From NCBI RefSeq assembly GCF_905475345.1, contig NC_066587.1, positions 15,297,558-15,361,557 on the forward strand: DNA of 64,000 nucleotides. Reading direction: 5' to 3'. A model generated the notes under the pieces. It ran no database searches. It had not been told where the DNA came from and saw nothing but the letters and a program-made list of their open reading frames with translations. Source of the DNA: Vespula vulgaris. Its lineage: Eukaryota > Arthropoda > Insecta > Hymenoptera > Vespidae. How positions within the stretch are numbered: position 1 is the stretch's first letter; every line of letters starts with the position of its first letter. Below, piece by piece: positions 11,101-21,000 of the stretch. The position numbers and the translations under genes are program-made.

Positions 11101-12757
11101 TAGAGCATAAAATTAGAGAACAGCCGCGATATTTGTAAAAATAATATTCCTTGATAATTTCGAGTGTCATTCACGAAAAAATTAAGGAATCGTAAAAAAA
11201 CGAGAGGATTTTGTTTAAATTAATATGTCATGAATTTAATAGCGAGCTCGGAATTCTGAAAGGTTCGCTTGAAAAGCTTTAAGAAGACGGGAGCGATGAA
11301 AGCGATAAAAATCTGACCCAAATAAGAAGATAAGATCCAGGAAGGTGTCATCTTCAAATTTTATTCATACGATTATATGTTTTCCCATGTTATGTTGTTA
11401 ATTATAAGTTTATAAATAAATGGGTCACGAGTGGATTAAAAGCCAACTTAAGGTCGGATTCCCGCATTTGTAAGTTGTCTAAGATCCCGTAAAACTTATT
11501 TTTTTTTTTTTTGTAAAATTTTATAATGTTCATATAATAATTATCCTTACCTAGCACCGGCGTACTTCTTCAATTTTTCAAATTTTTCCAATTTTTCTTT
11601 CTGTCGTATAGATAGTAGCAATGCTTCATCCTTTTCCTTTTCTATTGTACTACGCTGCAAACCTGCTGATGCCAACTGACTTGCACTTTGATCACGTAAC
11701 ATCAATGATATGATCTATAAAAGTATATATTAAATATTACAGCATAATTTGATATACACTTCATTAAAATTTAATATTTTATACAAAAATTATAATATAT
11801 ACCTCTAAAATCTGCATATGATATTGTTGTTCTTTAGCACTACTTGCAATGAAGAGTAATATATCGACAATACCAGATGCATGAAGTGCAAATAATACCT
11901 GCAAATAACAAATATCTTATAAAATAACACCTTCAATAATCATAAAAAAAAACATAACTTGATAAGTTACCTGATCATGAACCGTAGCATCATTATCAGT
12001 ACGCTTTTCATTTTCATCAGGAGGAACTTGAAGTACATTCCTGATTAATGCTAAAATTCTTTCAATAATCATCTCATTTTCTTCTCCTCTTTCCATATTA
12101 TCCTATTATAATAATTAAATTTTTAAAGGAACTTATTCTAAATGAATATTTTATAGCAACAACTTCAAAATTCAAACTTACGATACTGAAGATATTGGTC
12201 AAGCGATTATTAACTATTGTCCATATTTGATCATCTGCTAAAGCTATTTTATAATTTTGCAAATGTGATATAATTTGTAAATAGAAATTGCGCATAGTCT
12301 TGTCCATAGGTATTTGTTCATTATAAATTAATAAGGCAGGACTCGTTAAATTAATAATTAACCTAATAAATATAAAATTTATATACACATATTATATACA
12401 TATAATTATACTTCTTATCTAAACCTATATATCAAAACTTGCCTTAATAATACATCCCATAATTCAAGTTTATTACAGTGTTGTATAAAAATTTTTAAAA
12501 GATCAGATTGAAGTAATTTTGTTTGGCCAAGATAACGACGTATGGAATGAGCATCATCATCTCTTTTTAAATATTTTATCAAATCCTTAATAACATCTAC
12601 AACATATTAAAATAAGTTTTCCATCATATCATCATTATTAACTTATATCTATAAGCAACTCACCCAGACAATGTTCATCCAAATAATATTTTTTTCCATC
12701 GTAATAACCCAATGCAGCACAAGTAGCTGCTAACTCCGCAGACATATAATCTGCCAT
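4541..12757 (-). CDS. timeout: TIMELESS-family protein (timeout/TIM-1 type), N-terminal 619 residues in 13 exons; 3' end not in window
   Basis: TIMELESS proteins, with TIPIN, form the fork-protection complex that stabilises replisomes, supports the S-phase checkpoint and helps sister cohesion in the nucleus. Coding exons (minus strand, 5' to 3'): 12664-12757, 12443-12596, 12182-12362, 11971-12102, 11803-11898, 11551-11714, 8606-8723, 7445-7707, 6781-6913, 6571-6725, 4981-5114, 4734-4887, 4541-4621. They total 1,859 nt and join in phase without a stop. Recognisable family blocks: the start MADYMSAELAATCAALGYYD; NLTSPAL; ERILALIRNVLQVP; ASGIVDILLFIAS; HSRFGGTYVLQ; QRRSALSIRLFLKEFC; YYEMIVTDKK; RESSKVIKSNVFYVPEYRE; DLVTTTHIFLKMLE with a basic tail; MIPFDATLDTPVDDQ; AMKRIQKLLRLKHFENA. 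The human protein is about 1,200 residues, so roughly half is missing. The start is the first in-frame ATG with a good context (A at -3, G at +4). Hymenoptera are known to keep this gene and lack the Drosophila-type circadian timeless, which fits; the paralogue call rests on remembered family sequence. Confidence 0.95.
4734..4887 (-). CDS. timeout: timeout coding exon 12
   Basis: Encodes SISRKEETPKPSLENRWDDL, then ARELSAVMQDGGSMPEMIPF and ends at DTPVDDQ. The PFDA-x-x-x-x-PV-x-x-Q motif occurs at the same place in human TIMELESS. The donor is AA|gtatat, phase 2. Confidence 0.92.
4981..5114 (-). CDS. timeout: timeout coding exon 11
   Basis: Read in the splice-continued frame it gives RKYLIDLVTTTHIFLKMLEQ and then a basic tail with KLKKKRHKSKKQK. 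It matches the human DLVETTHLFLKMLERF block and its Lys/Arg-rich linker, a possible nuclear localisation signal. The longest open frame over this DNA is a different one and is not the coding frame. Confidence 0.93.
5115..6570 (-). other. timeout intron between coding exons 10 and 11
   Basis: A 1.46-kb intron bounded by CG|gttagt and ttgcag|G. It contains a CpG-rich block at about 5,640-5,840 that is open in two plus-strand frames and on the minus strand. None of the conceptual peptides is recognisable. Confidence 0.8.
6571..6725 (-). CDS. timeout: timeout coding exon 10
   Basis: Encodes ELLHTLMAMDKSPDQDIRES, then SKVIKSNVFYVPEYRETIL and on to FDEFKMS. The RESS-x-I-K-x-N-x-FYV-x-EYRE motif is diagnostic of the family. 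The donor is CG|gttagt. Confidence 0.95.
6781..6913 (-). CDS. timeout: timeout coding exon 9
   Basis: Encodes SETISTEIFYIIQRQMDQYY, then EMIVTDKKR and on to LHLALEAYK. It matches the human SETLSVRTFHFIEQNLTNYY block and MHLALKAYQ. The exon ends in phase 0 at AAG|gtgaga. Confidence 0.95.
7371..7402. repeat. (CT)n microsatellite in timeout intron
   Basis: Pure CT run about 40 nt downstream of the exon 8 donor, so GA in the transcript. Confidence 0.95.
7445..7707 (-). CDS. timeout: timeout coding exon 8
   Basis: Begins with a basic linker (TKVKKPKNKLPIQ), then RRSALSIRLFLKEFCVEFL, and ends at LWALRFFMEFNRCYKFQVKY. This matches the RRSALNVRLFLRDFCSEFLE and YYMWALAFFMAFNR blocks of vertebrate TIMELESS. 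The acceptor is aacag|A and the donor is AG|gtaagt. Confidence 0.95.
8125..8148. repeat. (GA)n microsatellite in timeout intron
   Basis: Short GA run in the intron between coding exons 7 and 8. Confidence 0.9.
8606..8723 (-). CDS. timeout: timeout coding exon 7
   Basis: Encodes RHSRFGGTYVLQNMKAIGD and on to EFNSQK. HSRFGG[ST]Y is a signature of TIMELESS proteins from yeast to human. The acceptor is ttccag|G and the donor is AAG|gtaagg. Confidence 0.94.
8724..11550 (-). other. timeout intron between coding exons 6 and 7
   Basis: A 2.8-kb intron with a gtaagg donor and a ttccag acceptor. It contains a GT array (9955-9978), a GTC/CAT trinucleotide run (10120-10145) and moderately CpG-rich segments near 9.6-10.1 and 10.7-10.9 kb. 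No recognisable nested gene. Confidence 0.85.
9955..9978. repeat. (GT)n microsatellite
   Basis: Twelve GT units inside the large timeout intron. Confidence 0.95.
11551..11714 (-). CDS. timeout: timeout coding exon 6
   Basis: Encodes IISLMLRDQSASQLASAGL and then a charged helix rich in Glu and Lys that ends KKYAGA. It ends in phase 2 at a gtaagg donor. It is followed by the longest complete intron of the gene (about 2.8 kb). Confidence 0.93.
11803..11898 (-). CDS. timeout: timeout coding exon 5
   Basis: A 32-codon exon with phase 0 at both ends (VLFALHASGIVDILLFIASS and on to MQILE). It corresponds to the LHASGIDDLLLFLASS block of the vertebrate protein. The donor is GAG|gtatat. Confidence 0.94.
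11971..12102 (-). CDS. timeout: timeout coding exon 4
   Basis: A 44-codon exon with phase 0 at both ends. It contains ERILALIRNVLQVPPDENEK, a strongly conserved TIMELESS helix, followed by DNDATVHDQ. The acceptor is tag|G and the donor is CAG|gtaact. Confidence 0.94.
12182..12362 (-). CDS. timeout: timeout coding exon 3
   Basis: Encodes about residues 83-143 (LIINLTSPALLIYNEQIP and on to LTNIFSI) and ends in phase 0 at a gtaagt donor. The NLTxPAL motif is shared with human TIMELESS. Confidence 0.93.
12443..12596 (-). CDS. timeout: timeout coding exon 2
   Basis: Encodes about residues 32-82 (DVIKDLIKYLKRDDDAHSIR and on to LELWDVLL), the start of the helical TIMELESS N-terminal domain. Its donor is AG|gcaagt, a GC-type splice donor; the next exon begins with the G that completes the Arg codon. 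Confidence 0.92.
12664..12757 (-). CDS. timeout: timeout coding exon 1 (start codon)
   Basis: Encodes residues 1-31 plus one base. The sequence LAATCAALGYYDG is the conserved start of TIMELESS proteins. The donor is G|gtgagt. An acceptor (gtcctag) about 35 nt upstream of the ATG suggests that the 5' UTR is split and that transcription starts further right. Confidence 0.92.
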
Positions 12758-12765
12758 TATTGCAT
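12745..12765 (-). promoter_or_regulatory. Two-codon upstream ORF overlapping the timeout start (TAATG)
   Basis: On the minus strand the sequence is CCTAATGCAATAATGGCAG. The first ATG opens Met-Gln-stop, and its TAA overlaps the ATG of the timeout reading frame. The first ATG has a weaker context (C at -3) than the second (A at -3, G at +4). Both lie downstream of a likely 3' splice site, so the arrangement should be in the mRNA. It may allow leaky scanning or reinitiation; that function is inferred. Confidence 0.6.
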
Positions 12766-13172
12766 TAGGATATTTTGAAGCCAAGTGAAATAATACTAGG
12801 ACAATGATAAATATATTTTTAAACGTTATTATTATAGTTAAATCTAAATAAATTAGATGCAAGAAGGATATGTATAATGTTTATGAGGATAAAAGTTTCG
12901 TTCATCAGATCTTTTTTATATTTACTATATACTTTTTACATGCTAGCTACAGTACCTAGAAATGATAATATTCCGATTTTATAAGGTTAGAAACTCGAGA
13001 ATAGTTCATGTGTAGTAAAAAATGTTGACACTGAGCTATCTTTATCAAACGAAAACACTTCTGTATATCAAAAAACAATAAAGTAGCTATTTCATCACAA
13101 AAATAACACTTAAATAACTTCTTTCAAAGATATAACAATATTATACACATGCGATACATACATTCAAAGCAA

Positions 13173-13237
13173 CAGGTGAAAAAGCGCGCGAAAATTTACT
13201 GCAGCGCGCAATCGAGCAAGAGAGAGTGGCCAATCAG
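13173..13237 (-). promoter_or_regulatory. Candidate timeout promoter: CCAAT box, GC-rich core, E2F-like site, E-box
   Basis: Reading toward the gene: CTGATTGGCC (inverted CCAAT, 13237-13228), GCGCGCTGCAG (about 13208-13198), TTTTCGCGCGC (E2F-like, 13194-13184) and CACCTG (13178-13173). It is a short CpG-rich patch in very AT-rich DNA, about 430 bp upstream of the start codon. CCAAT plus E2F sites are typical of S-phase genes, which fits the role of timeout. No transcription start was seen directly. Confidence 0.5.
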
Positions 13238-14048
13238 AAAGCGAGAATAACAAATGATCTTCAAAAACGAAATATGAATATGAACACCGTGTTATCCTAA
13301 CAAATATTCTTTATTTAAAATTGTTTAATCAAAACAAAATTATTATTTGTTAACTATTACATTTCTTGTAGTATTAAATGATAAATCGACAAATTTAAGG
13401 AATATTCTCAAAATTAACTTTTGACCTGATTGATCAATCAATTAGAAATGTAACGGCTATATACATATACGTGTATAATATATGGCATGGTTTTAGCTCT
13501 CTCTTCAGTCATTCAGAATTCAAATACGTTCATTCCTGTTCGTTTCTGTTATATCTTGTTCAGAAAAGAGAAGTAGGTTAAACGGGGAAGGTAATGAAAA
13601 TCGATATTTCTATCGATAGGAAAGTTCTTCGAAGCGAGCACAAACGCGAATGCAATCATGGCATTGCTTTTTGACCGATCGATCCGTGAGATTTCGTATT
13701 CCGAACTAATACAAAAAGCAAAAGTTTCGAAATGATAAAAATAAGTTCTCTATCATTCTAATAATGGTTTGTAGAACTGTTCTTTTTAGTAAGTTTACTC
13801 AGAAAAGTCTAAATTAATGAACGTTTCTCTCGCGAATGAGCAAGACTACGTTCAAAATAATTAAACTTAAACGGATCTAATCCTTTCAACGAAATTCATT
13901 TATCAAAGATCTAACGATCTACTTGGAAATCTTTCCTTTAGAAAGTTGAATATGTCGACAAAAGTTCTATGTTGAATGTAATAATATACGCAAATGGAAA
14001 TAACAAATAACTTTGCACTCATTTTAAAATAATATGTATATATGTACG

Positions 14049-14052
<4 letters not shown>

Positions 14053-14122
<70 letters not shown>

Positions 14123-14127
14123 TATAT
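14053..14127. repeat. (TA)n-(CA)n compound microsatellite
   Basis: About 28 TA units followed by about 7 CA units and more TA. Confidence 0.95.
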
Positions 14128-14869
14128 GATAAATCGCAAGTTTGATAATCTCGCGAAGAATAATAGTCATACGAAACTACGTACATCGGCTTTTGGTTTG
14201 AGAGAGTTATCGAAAGACTTTTAGCGTATAATTTATAGCAGTTTTAGAACACCTTAGTTTATACGCCATGTGTCACAGAAAAAGGTGAACTTTATATACG
14301 AGCAAGTCAGAAAAAAATCAATTTTTACGATATAAAACTCTAGTTTCTCACTATGATCGTTTGATTTCTTTTTATATTACTTTTTAAATGCAACATTTCA
14401 GTGATACATACCAGTATAGTATAAAACGAAAGACATATAAACGATTTAAGAAGGATTAAAATCTTTCTTTAAGTTTTACGAGTATTATAGTGATTCGATA
14501 TCGTTCGTCCACTATCCAATAAATCTCTAGAGAAATAGACAGGAAAAGCATGACTCTCTTGTGGATACAAGACTAAAAGTTATTGTCGCATTGTAACTTT
14601 GAATTCGTGCAAAGCTTGCACTAGTAGAATTACCAGTGAATCGATTTGCACGAGTGCATCGACCATTCATCCATAAAAATTTATTCTTCCAATTACGGAA
14701 TATAAATGGGATTTACATATATGCATTGAATCTCACAAATCCAATGTTGGTTCTCTATTGTTGCATATGCCAAGGACATTTTATTAAATTTATTTGTCCA
14801 AAGAATGAAATAAAAAATAACATTTTCAATTATTCATTATTTATATAATATTATCTAAATTTTATTATA

Positions 14870-14965
14870 TATTAATATTATATACTATATACATATATAC
14901 ATATATATATATATACATACATACATATATACATACATACATATATATATGTATGTATATATCTA
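14870..14965. repeat. Imperfect TA/CATA tract
   Basis: Mixed tata, cata and gtatgta units, partly self-complementary. Confidence 0.85.
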
Positions 14966-15681
14966 ATAAAATCGTACAAACACTTTGACTTTTCATAAAT
15001 GAACTTTCATCATACTAATGTTTATTTAATGTAATATAACCAGCACAACTTTGGCTACTTCGGATAGTATCAACAAGAACCATACATTCTCTCTGTCTCG
15101 TATACTCTCTACTTTGATCGATGTCTAGGAAGTTCTCATCGATTATTATCAAAACTACTACGGAGGTCGAAACTTGTCAGCATATAATGTGCAGCTTTCA
15201 AGTAGTAAATGCAGTCACCCAGGAAGCAACTTCCAATTTATTTTCCTCCGTCCAGAAGTCAAGAATATCTCAATGAAAAATCTAAAGAGATTCATCCCTC
15301 TTCTCTTGCTATCTCTTCTTCTCTCATCTTTTCCTTACTTATACTGTCCTCGATTGCGAATTTGTTTCGTCAAGCGAGGACGTGCCCATCAAAGAGGTCG
15401 CTTTTTCTATCGTTTTCTTTTTCTTCTTCCCGTGTAGTCAACATGAAAGAGAGGGGATCAAGGATCTCTATTATTTCGCTATAATACAAGTCTACGTCTT
15501 CGATGAGCAATCTGCTTGAGTAGACATTGTCCACAAAAGAGGAAAATAAAGCTATAAATCCAATTCCGTCGTAAGGAAAAAAGATCGATGAGAAAAGTCA
15601 GGAGTGCGATAAACGGAGGAAAGAAGTTACCAACGGTAAAGGGAAAAAGGGATGTAGAGATAGTGATATGAAGAAAAATAC

Positions 15682-15692
<11 letters not shown>

Positions 15693-15732
<40 letters not shown>

Positions 15733-15740
15733 GAGAGAGA
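15693..15740. repeat. (GA)n microsatellite
   Basis: GA run with a single GG interruption at about 15,721. Confidence 0.95.
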
Positions 15741-16492
15741 AAAGAATGGCGAGTAGTAGAGGGCGAACGATGCGAGAAATCGAAAACAATAGTCATGGCA
15801 GAACCGCGAGGAGAACGATGAAGCTGGTGTCCGAGAGTAGTGTGGGACAAACAAGCGATGACCAATCAATATCAACGAGTGTATGTATATATATATGTAT
15901 ATCTAGGTCATTGGGTTATCCGACGAAATCGTTCGCACCTGTTCGCTGATTTAACTCGTCCCATACGTTCGTGTTGTTTTTTATTATTTCCCATTTTTTC
16001 TCACCTTTTGCGCGCTTCTATCACACACGAAGCGAACGAGGACACACTACATATATTATTTTCGTTAGAACGAATTTATATATCTATACGGTGACTCGTA
16101 ACATATCATCATGACTTATTCTCGAAAATTAATTAAATTTGTTAAATCGCCTTTAGAATACCCAACTTATTAAAGCTCGACGTATTTGTAGTAATTGCGA
16201 ACGACTTTATAGAAGAAAAAATTAAAAAAGCAATAGAATAACCTCCCACCGATATCGATGATATATTTCTGAACACCCCGTATACCTTCTCGATCGTTTC
16301 CTAACAACGTATGACCGCGCGTAATCGTCTACACAGAGCGCATACGAGTGCACCCCAGCGAATTTCACAGACCGAGAAAAATCATAGCGAATTTCCTGCG
16401 GTGAGACGACGGAATCGATTGCACCAACCTCGTGAAAGTAATTTCTGTTCTCTGCTCTCTTCTCCCTTTCTTTATCCCTTATTTTCCTTTTT

Positions 16493-16495
<3 letters not shown>

Positions 16496-16537
<42 letters not shown>
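16496..16537. repeat. (CT)n microsatellite
   Basis: About 21 CT units. Confidence 0.95.
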
Positions 16538-16538
<1 letters not shown>

Positions 16539-17990
16539 ATTATTTCTTCTTTTATCCGAGGAATTTGATAATATATGACGTAGCTTTTTTATTTTTTTCC
16601 TGGCCTTACGAAATGACTTTTCACATTTGTACTCCTGTAGTTATGGATCTATTAATACATATGTTAGGTATCGAAAATTTATTAAGATTCATGTCTAATG
16701 GGAATTAGGTGTAATGATCGATTGACTCATTCATCGTCCTTGTCGTCTTTCAACGGTCAATAATGTCATATTCGCCATGAAGAATCAGCATACGTCAAAC
16801 TAGTCGGTTATTATTTGTGCGAGATAATTAGAGATAACAGGCGTGTTTGCGGTTCATCGTTCAAATACGCATGCCGATCCTGATGTTTGAATTTACACGA
16901 GCGTATGTACGTTCATATATAGAGAGCATGTTTCAGAGATGAGTAACGAGAATATGTAGAAAAAACAAAAAGATAGAAAAAAACAGTGAATGAATGAATG
17001 ACTATATTACGTTATTTGATTATAAATTAATCATTCAGTTTTCTATCCATTTCGGAGTGTCATATTCAGTTTAATACAAAATTCGATTTGGACAAATTTT
17101 CTAAATAACATTTAATTGAGATTTCAACGAAATATTTATCAGCGTAAATTTACAATAACGGTATATACAAATGCATATATATATGCAAATGGCCAGTGTA
17201 AGAGTCGCTATGAATAATGACGAATTATGAAAATATATATTTAAAACAATCAAATTTTTAATAAGAAGAAACTATAAAAAATATATATATATTTTATGAT
17301 TAAAGGATGAATAGCCCTCTTTACGATTATTCGATATACTTTTAAACATTCCATATAATATCACTTGCTTCGGACAAATTATTTTAGCTATTCCACTGTA
17401 ACATTTCCAATTTATTTATCTCAAATCCAATTTATTTTTCTCTTCGATGTTAAAATGATTTATATTAGCAATAGTACGATGCAAAATATGCTGGTATATT
17501 AAATTTGCGGATAATTCATTCTAATTCTCCTTGATTTCTATCTTGCCATTCGCTAACGAGCGCATTGCAGTCTTAAACTTGGTGTTTGCACTTAAGCGAT
17601 TAAATAAAATTAAAACTAATGAGATCTCTGAGAGAAGTAGAGTCAGTGTTGTATGCCCATCGAGATTTTCTTATTTCCTTGCGTTTCTTAAAGTATCCAA
17701 AGCGGATTACCACAGAACGTAATCTTCTAAGTTTTTTCTGTGACGATGTTGAAGGCATTGCAATGTTTTTTTTTTCTTTTTTATACAAATAAGCATGCGT
17801 TATAGCTTAATTTAAAAACTTTACAGAGGCTAATTGCAATCTCTGATAAAAAAGGAGTAACAAAAACGAAATGAATCGGATTTCTCTGACTTTTTAACTC
17901 GTTCTCTTTCATGATAACAGGATAAAATGTACGCGTTCTGAACATAGATGATTTCACGTGTTACTTCTTTATTTTGTTAGCAGAAAACTG

Positions 17991-17995
<5 letters not shown>

Positions 17996-18024
<29 letters not shown>
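17996..18024. repeat. (CT)n microsatellite
   Basis: About 14 CT units. Confidence 0.95.
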
Positions 18025-18029
<5 letters not shown>

Positions 18030-21000
18030 ATGCTTTTAGTATTTCGAGTTAAGTTCACAGCTAAATGTTGTGTGCATAATCTAGCCGTTAACTAGCTAAT
18101 TCAGTTAAGTTTCGTAAGTTTCGCCGCGCGTAAACATAACTGACTAACGCATGAGCGAGTTGGAAACGGCGAATTTAGTCGGGTCGAAGTAAAGCGGTTG
18201 TGTTCCACGCTATAAACTTCGAAGCTCGCGAATCTTCATGATTTTACGGAACAAAATTATGTTAACTCGCTACACATCTGACATCGACTCCATCTTCAGT
18301 TTCATCAATTCTCATCTAATCCAAGTACTTGGAAATGAAACTTGGTAAGCACGCAATAGTTGTTTTGTCATATGTGATTTTTATTTCTCGAAACCGTAGT
18401 ATTATTTTTGAGAAAAAGTTTCACGTAATTGTTACCAAGTGGAAGCGAATAGACATGTTTTTCTAATAATCTTGAAAATCTGATAAAGATAAATTACGTA
18501 CTTATATCTCTATATTTATGCGGAATTATTCACAAATATCAGCGACTCATCGTTTTTTTTCTCCATCGCAATTAAATATACAGAAAAATCGAAGCGAGGA
18601 TTAATGTTTCTGTCGTGCAAATGTTCGAATCTCCTTGGTTCATCGAACTCGCTCGGTTGAGTTTGAAATTTCGAATGAAAAACACATTGAAAGCTCTCGA
18701 CGAATTTACGGAAAGAAAGATCTATAATAAACGAAAAAACTTCTTCGAATCGAACTCAACAACAGGAAACTTTTCTTTCACCTTTTACGCATTGCGCCAA
18801 TTCTAGATGGTATTTACTTATACAATCGTATTTAATCCGTTTAACGATATTGCTCGAACTTTTCTCTTTCGACTACTTTAACGTTAAAAATAACAGACAG
18901 AGATCGAAAATTCGAAAATTACATTAGCCGATATAAAACATGGAAAAGATTATCGACATTTGAATAGCCAATGAATAAATTATATTCACATTTATAAAGG
19001 TTTCGACAGAATGTTTTCAATTACTAATGAATAAGTATGAAAATAGTTAATCTCTTAAAATTGATCCTTAGAAACATTCACGCATTGAAATGTATCATTT
19101 ATTTGTCAACAGAAAAAGTTGGCCATTCGATTAATTTTCGATTCATAGAGTATATAAATTTCTATGTGGAAGGAATGAATCTTTTTTAGATAAAGAATAA
19201 ACGAGGTTTGTTTTTCGTTTGTAGTGTGTAAATAGAAGTAACTAGTGTTATAATTACGTTCGTTTGGTAATTAAATACATTTTTTCTTGTTTTTCGTGCT
19301 TATTTTCATTCGATTTTTAATCACATAATGAATAATTCAAACATTTTATAGAAAAAATATATCTATATCGATAAACCTCGATTCAATGATAAACAGGAAA
19401 AGAAACCTTTCATTGCAACGATTCAGCAGTGAAAATTTGAAAAAAGGCTGAAGTATCATTCATCCGATAAGATCGCACAAAATAGAAAATATTACGGTAT
19501 AATGGAAGTTTCATGCAACACATAATGCAAGGAATAAACACATATTAAATAAATACAAAGAGATTGTACATATTGCAATTAAATGTAAGTAGTATATGCA
19601 TTTCGTATTTACTATAGTACACCCAGTTTCTGTATATACACTTTATCAAGAGTTAGTATAACAGAATATTTATTCGTATCATGCGAAATAAGTAGCACTC
19701 TGGCATTGTAGAAGGACTTAATTATTTAGAACTTTGTTTATTTTATAAAAGAACATTATATCGTACTTTTTTACAAAAATATTTGATTCTATATGATATT
19801 GTTTTGTGCCTTGGCCTCTCCTATTTAAAAGTGTATTTTACTGAGTTGTCTATGTGTCAGTCCATCTTTTTCACTCGTATTGAAAATAATTTAATACATT
19901 TTAAAAATGTAATAAAAAGTGAACGCTTTATAAATTTATTCAAAAAACTAAAAGATATCGTTACAAATTCAAAGTTTCTGTCTATCTTCAGATTTCATCC
20001 CTAATGCTCTACATTTCACTCTGTCATTCCTACATCCAAATTGACATTCTGTATTAGATTAGATTTAGATCCAAAACTTGCGAAGATAATTATTAACTAT
20101 ATGAAACAACGTCAGATTCAACAGAATAAGTTACAGAAATTAATAGAGATTCAGAAACTAAGTCATAAACAGCCTCTAACGATAATGATTGCTTGATGTA
20201 GAATAGATCTTCTTGAACTCATTGAGAATGATTTAAGAATATTATTTATTGTTAAAAATATTGACACATTTATTTGATTCGACTGATTTTATAACTCTCT
20301 TTCATCGATAACGTTATATATATATTTTTTCTATTCTTAACAATCGATCTATTGAATTCTGAAAAAATATATGAAGTAGAATTTATATGATAACCGTTTT
20401 TCTTTTTATTTCTTTTCATTTGTATATTTTAAATAGTAACCAAGAAAAAAGAAAAAAATATAAAATGTTGAGAATTCACCTCTACATTACCATTTAAACG
20501 AGGGGCAAAATTTGAAATTTCACAAAACGATACTTTAGGCAAACATTACTTAGCAAATAATAATAACAAAAATTGGCATATGGGACACTTGTCTATGCTT
20601 ATTCTCCTGAACTTTTCCTTTCCTTTTTTTATCAACCGAATGATACTATGAACTATGTGTATTCAGGATTTTTTCCTATGCGCTGACGATTATCCATCTT
20701 TACAGTGTAGTAATTATCAAACTTCGTGTGTACAACAGGTGAATGAGTTTTCTCCGTGGGAAGTCACGTTTTGAAATTTTTTTAGTATTTGTTTTTTTCA
20801 TGTTTTTCACTTTTTTTTCTCCATTTTTTCTTCTGTTCTTTTTCTTTTTTTTTTTTTTTTTTAATTATCCACTGTGACACGAAAGGAAGGACCTTTCACA
20901 TCGCTGTTATATTTCGTCGGTCGCGTCGCTATTGATTTTCCCAGAGTTTCGTCACGGTGCAGTAACGGGAGTGAATGAAGTGACTGATTTTCAATGGTTC

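Noticed and set aside
12638..12862. Longer timeout start at 12,862 (MHLIYLDL...)
   Set aside because: The extra 35 residues are intron-like AT-rich sequence containing a splice acceptor; family members start at the MADYM-type Met.
13903..14224. Tyr-Ile repeat ORFs on both strands
   Set aside because: Translated (TA)n array.
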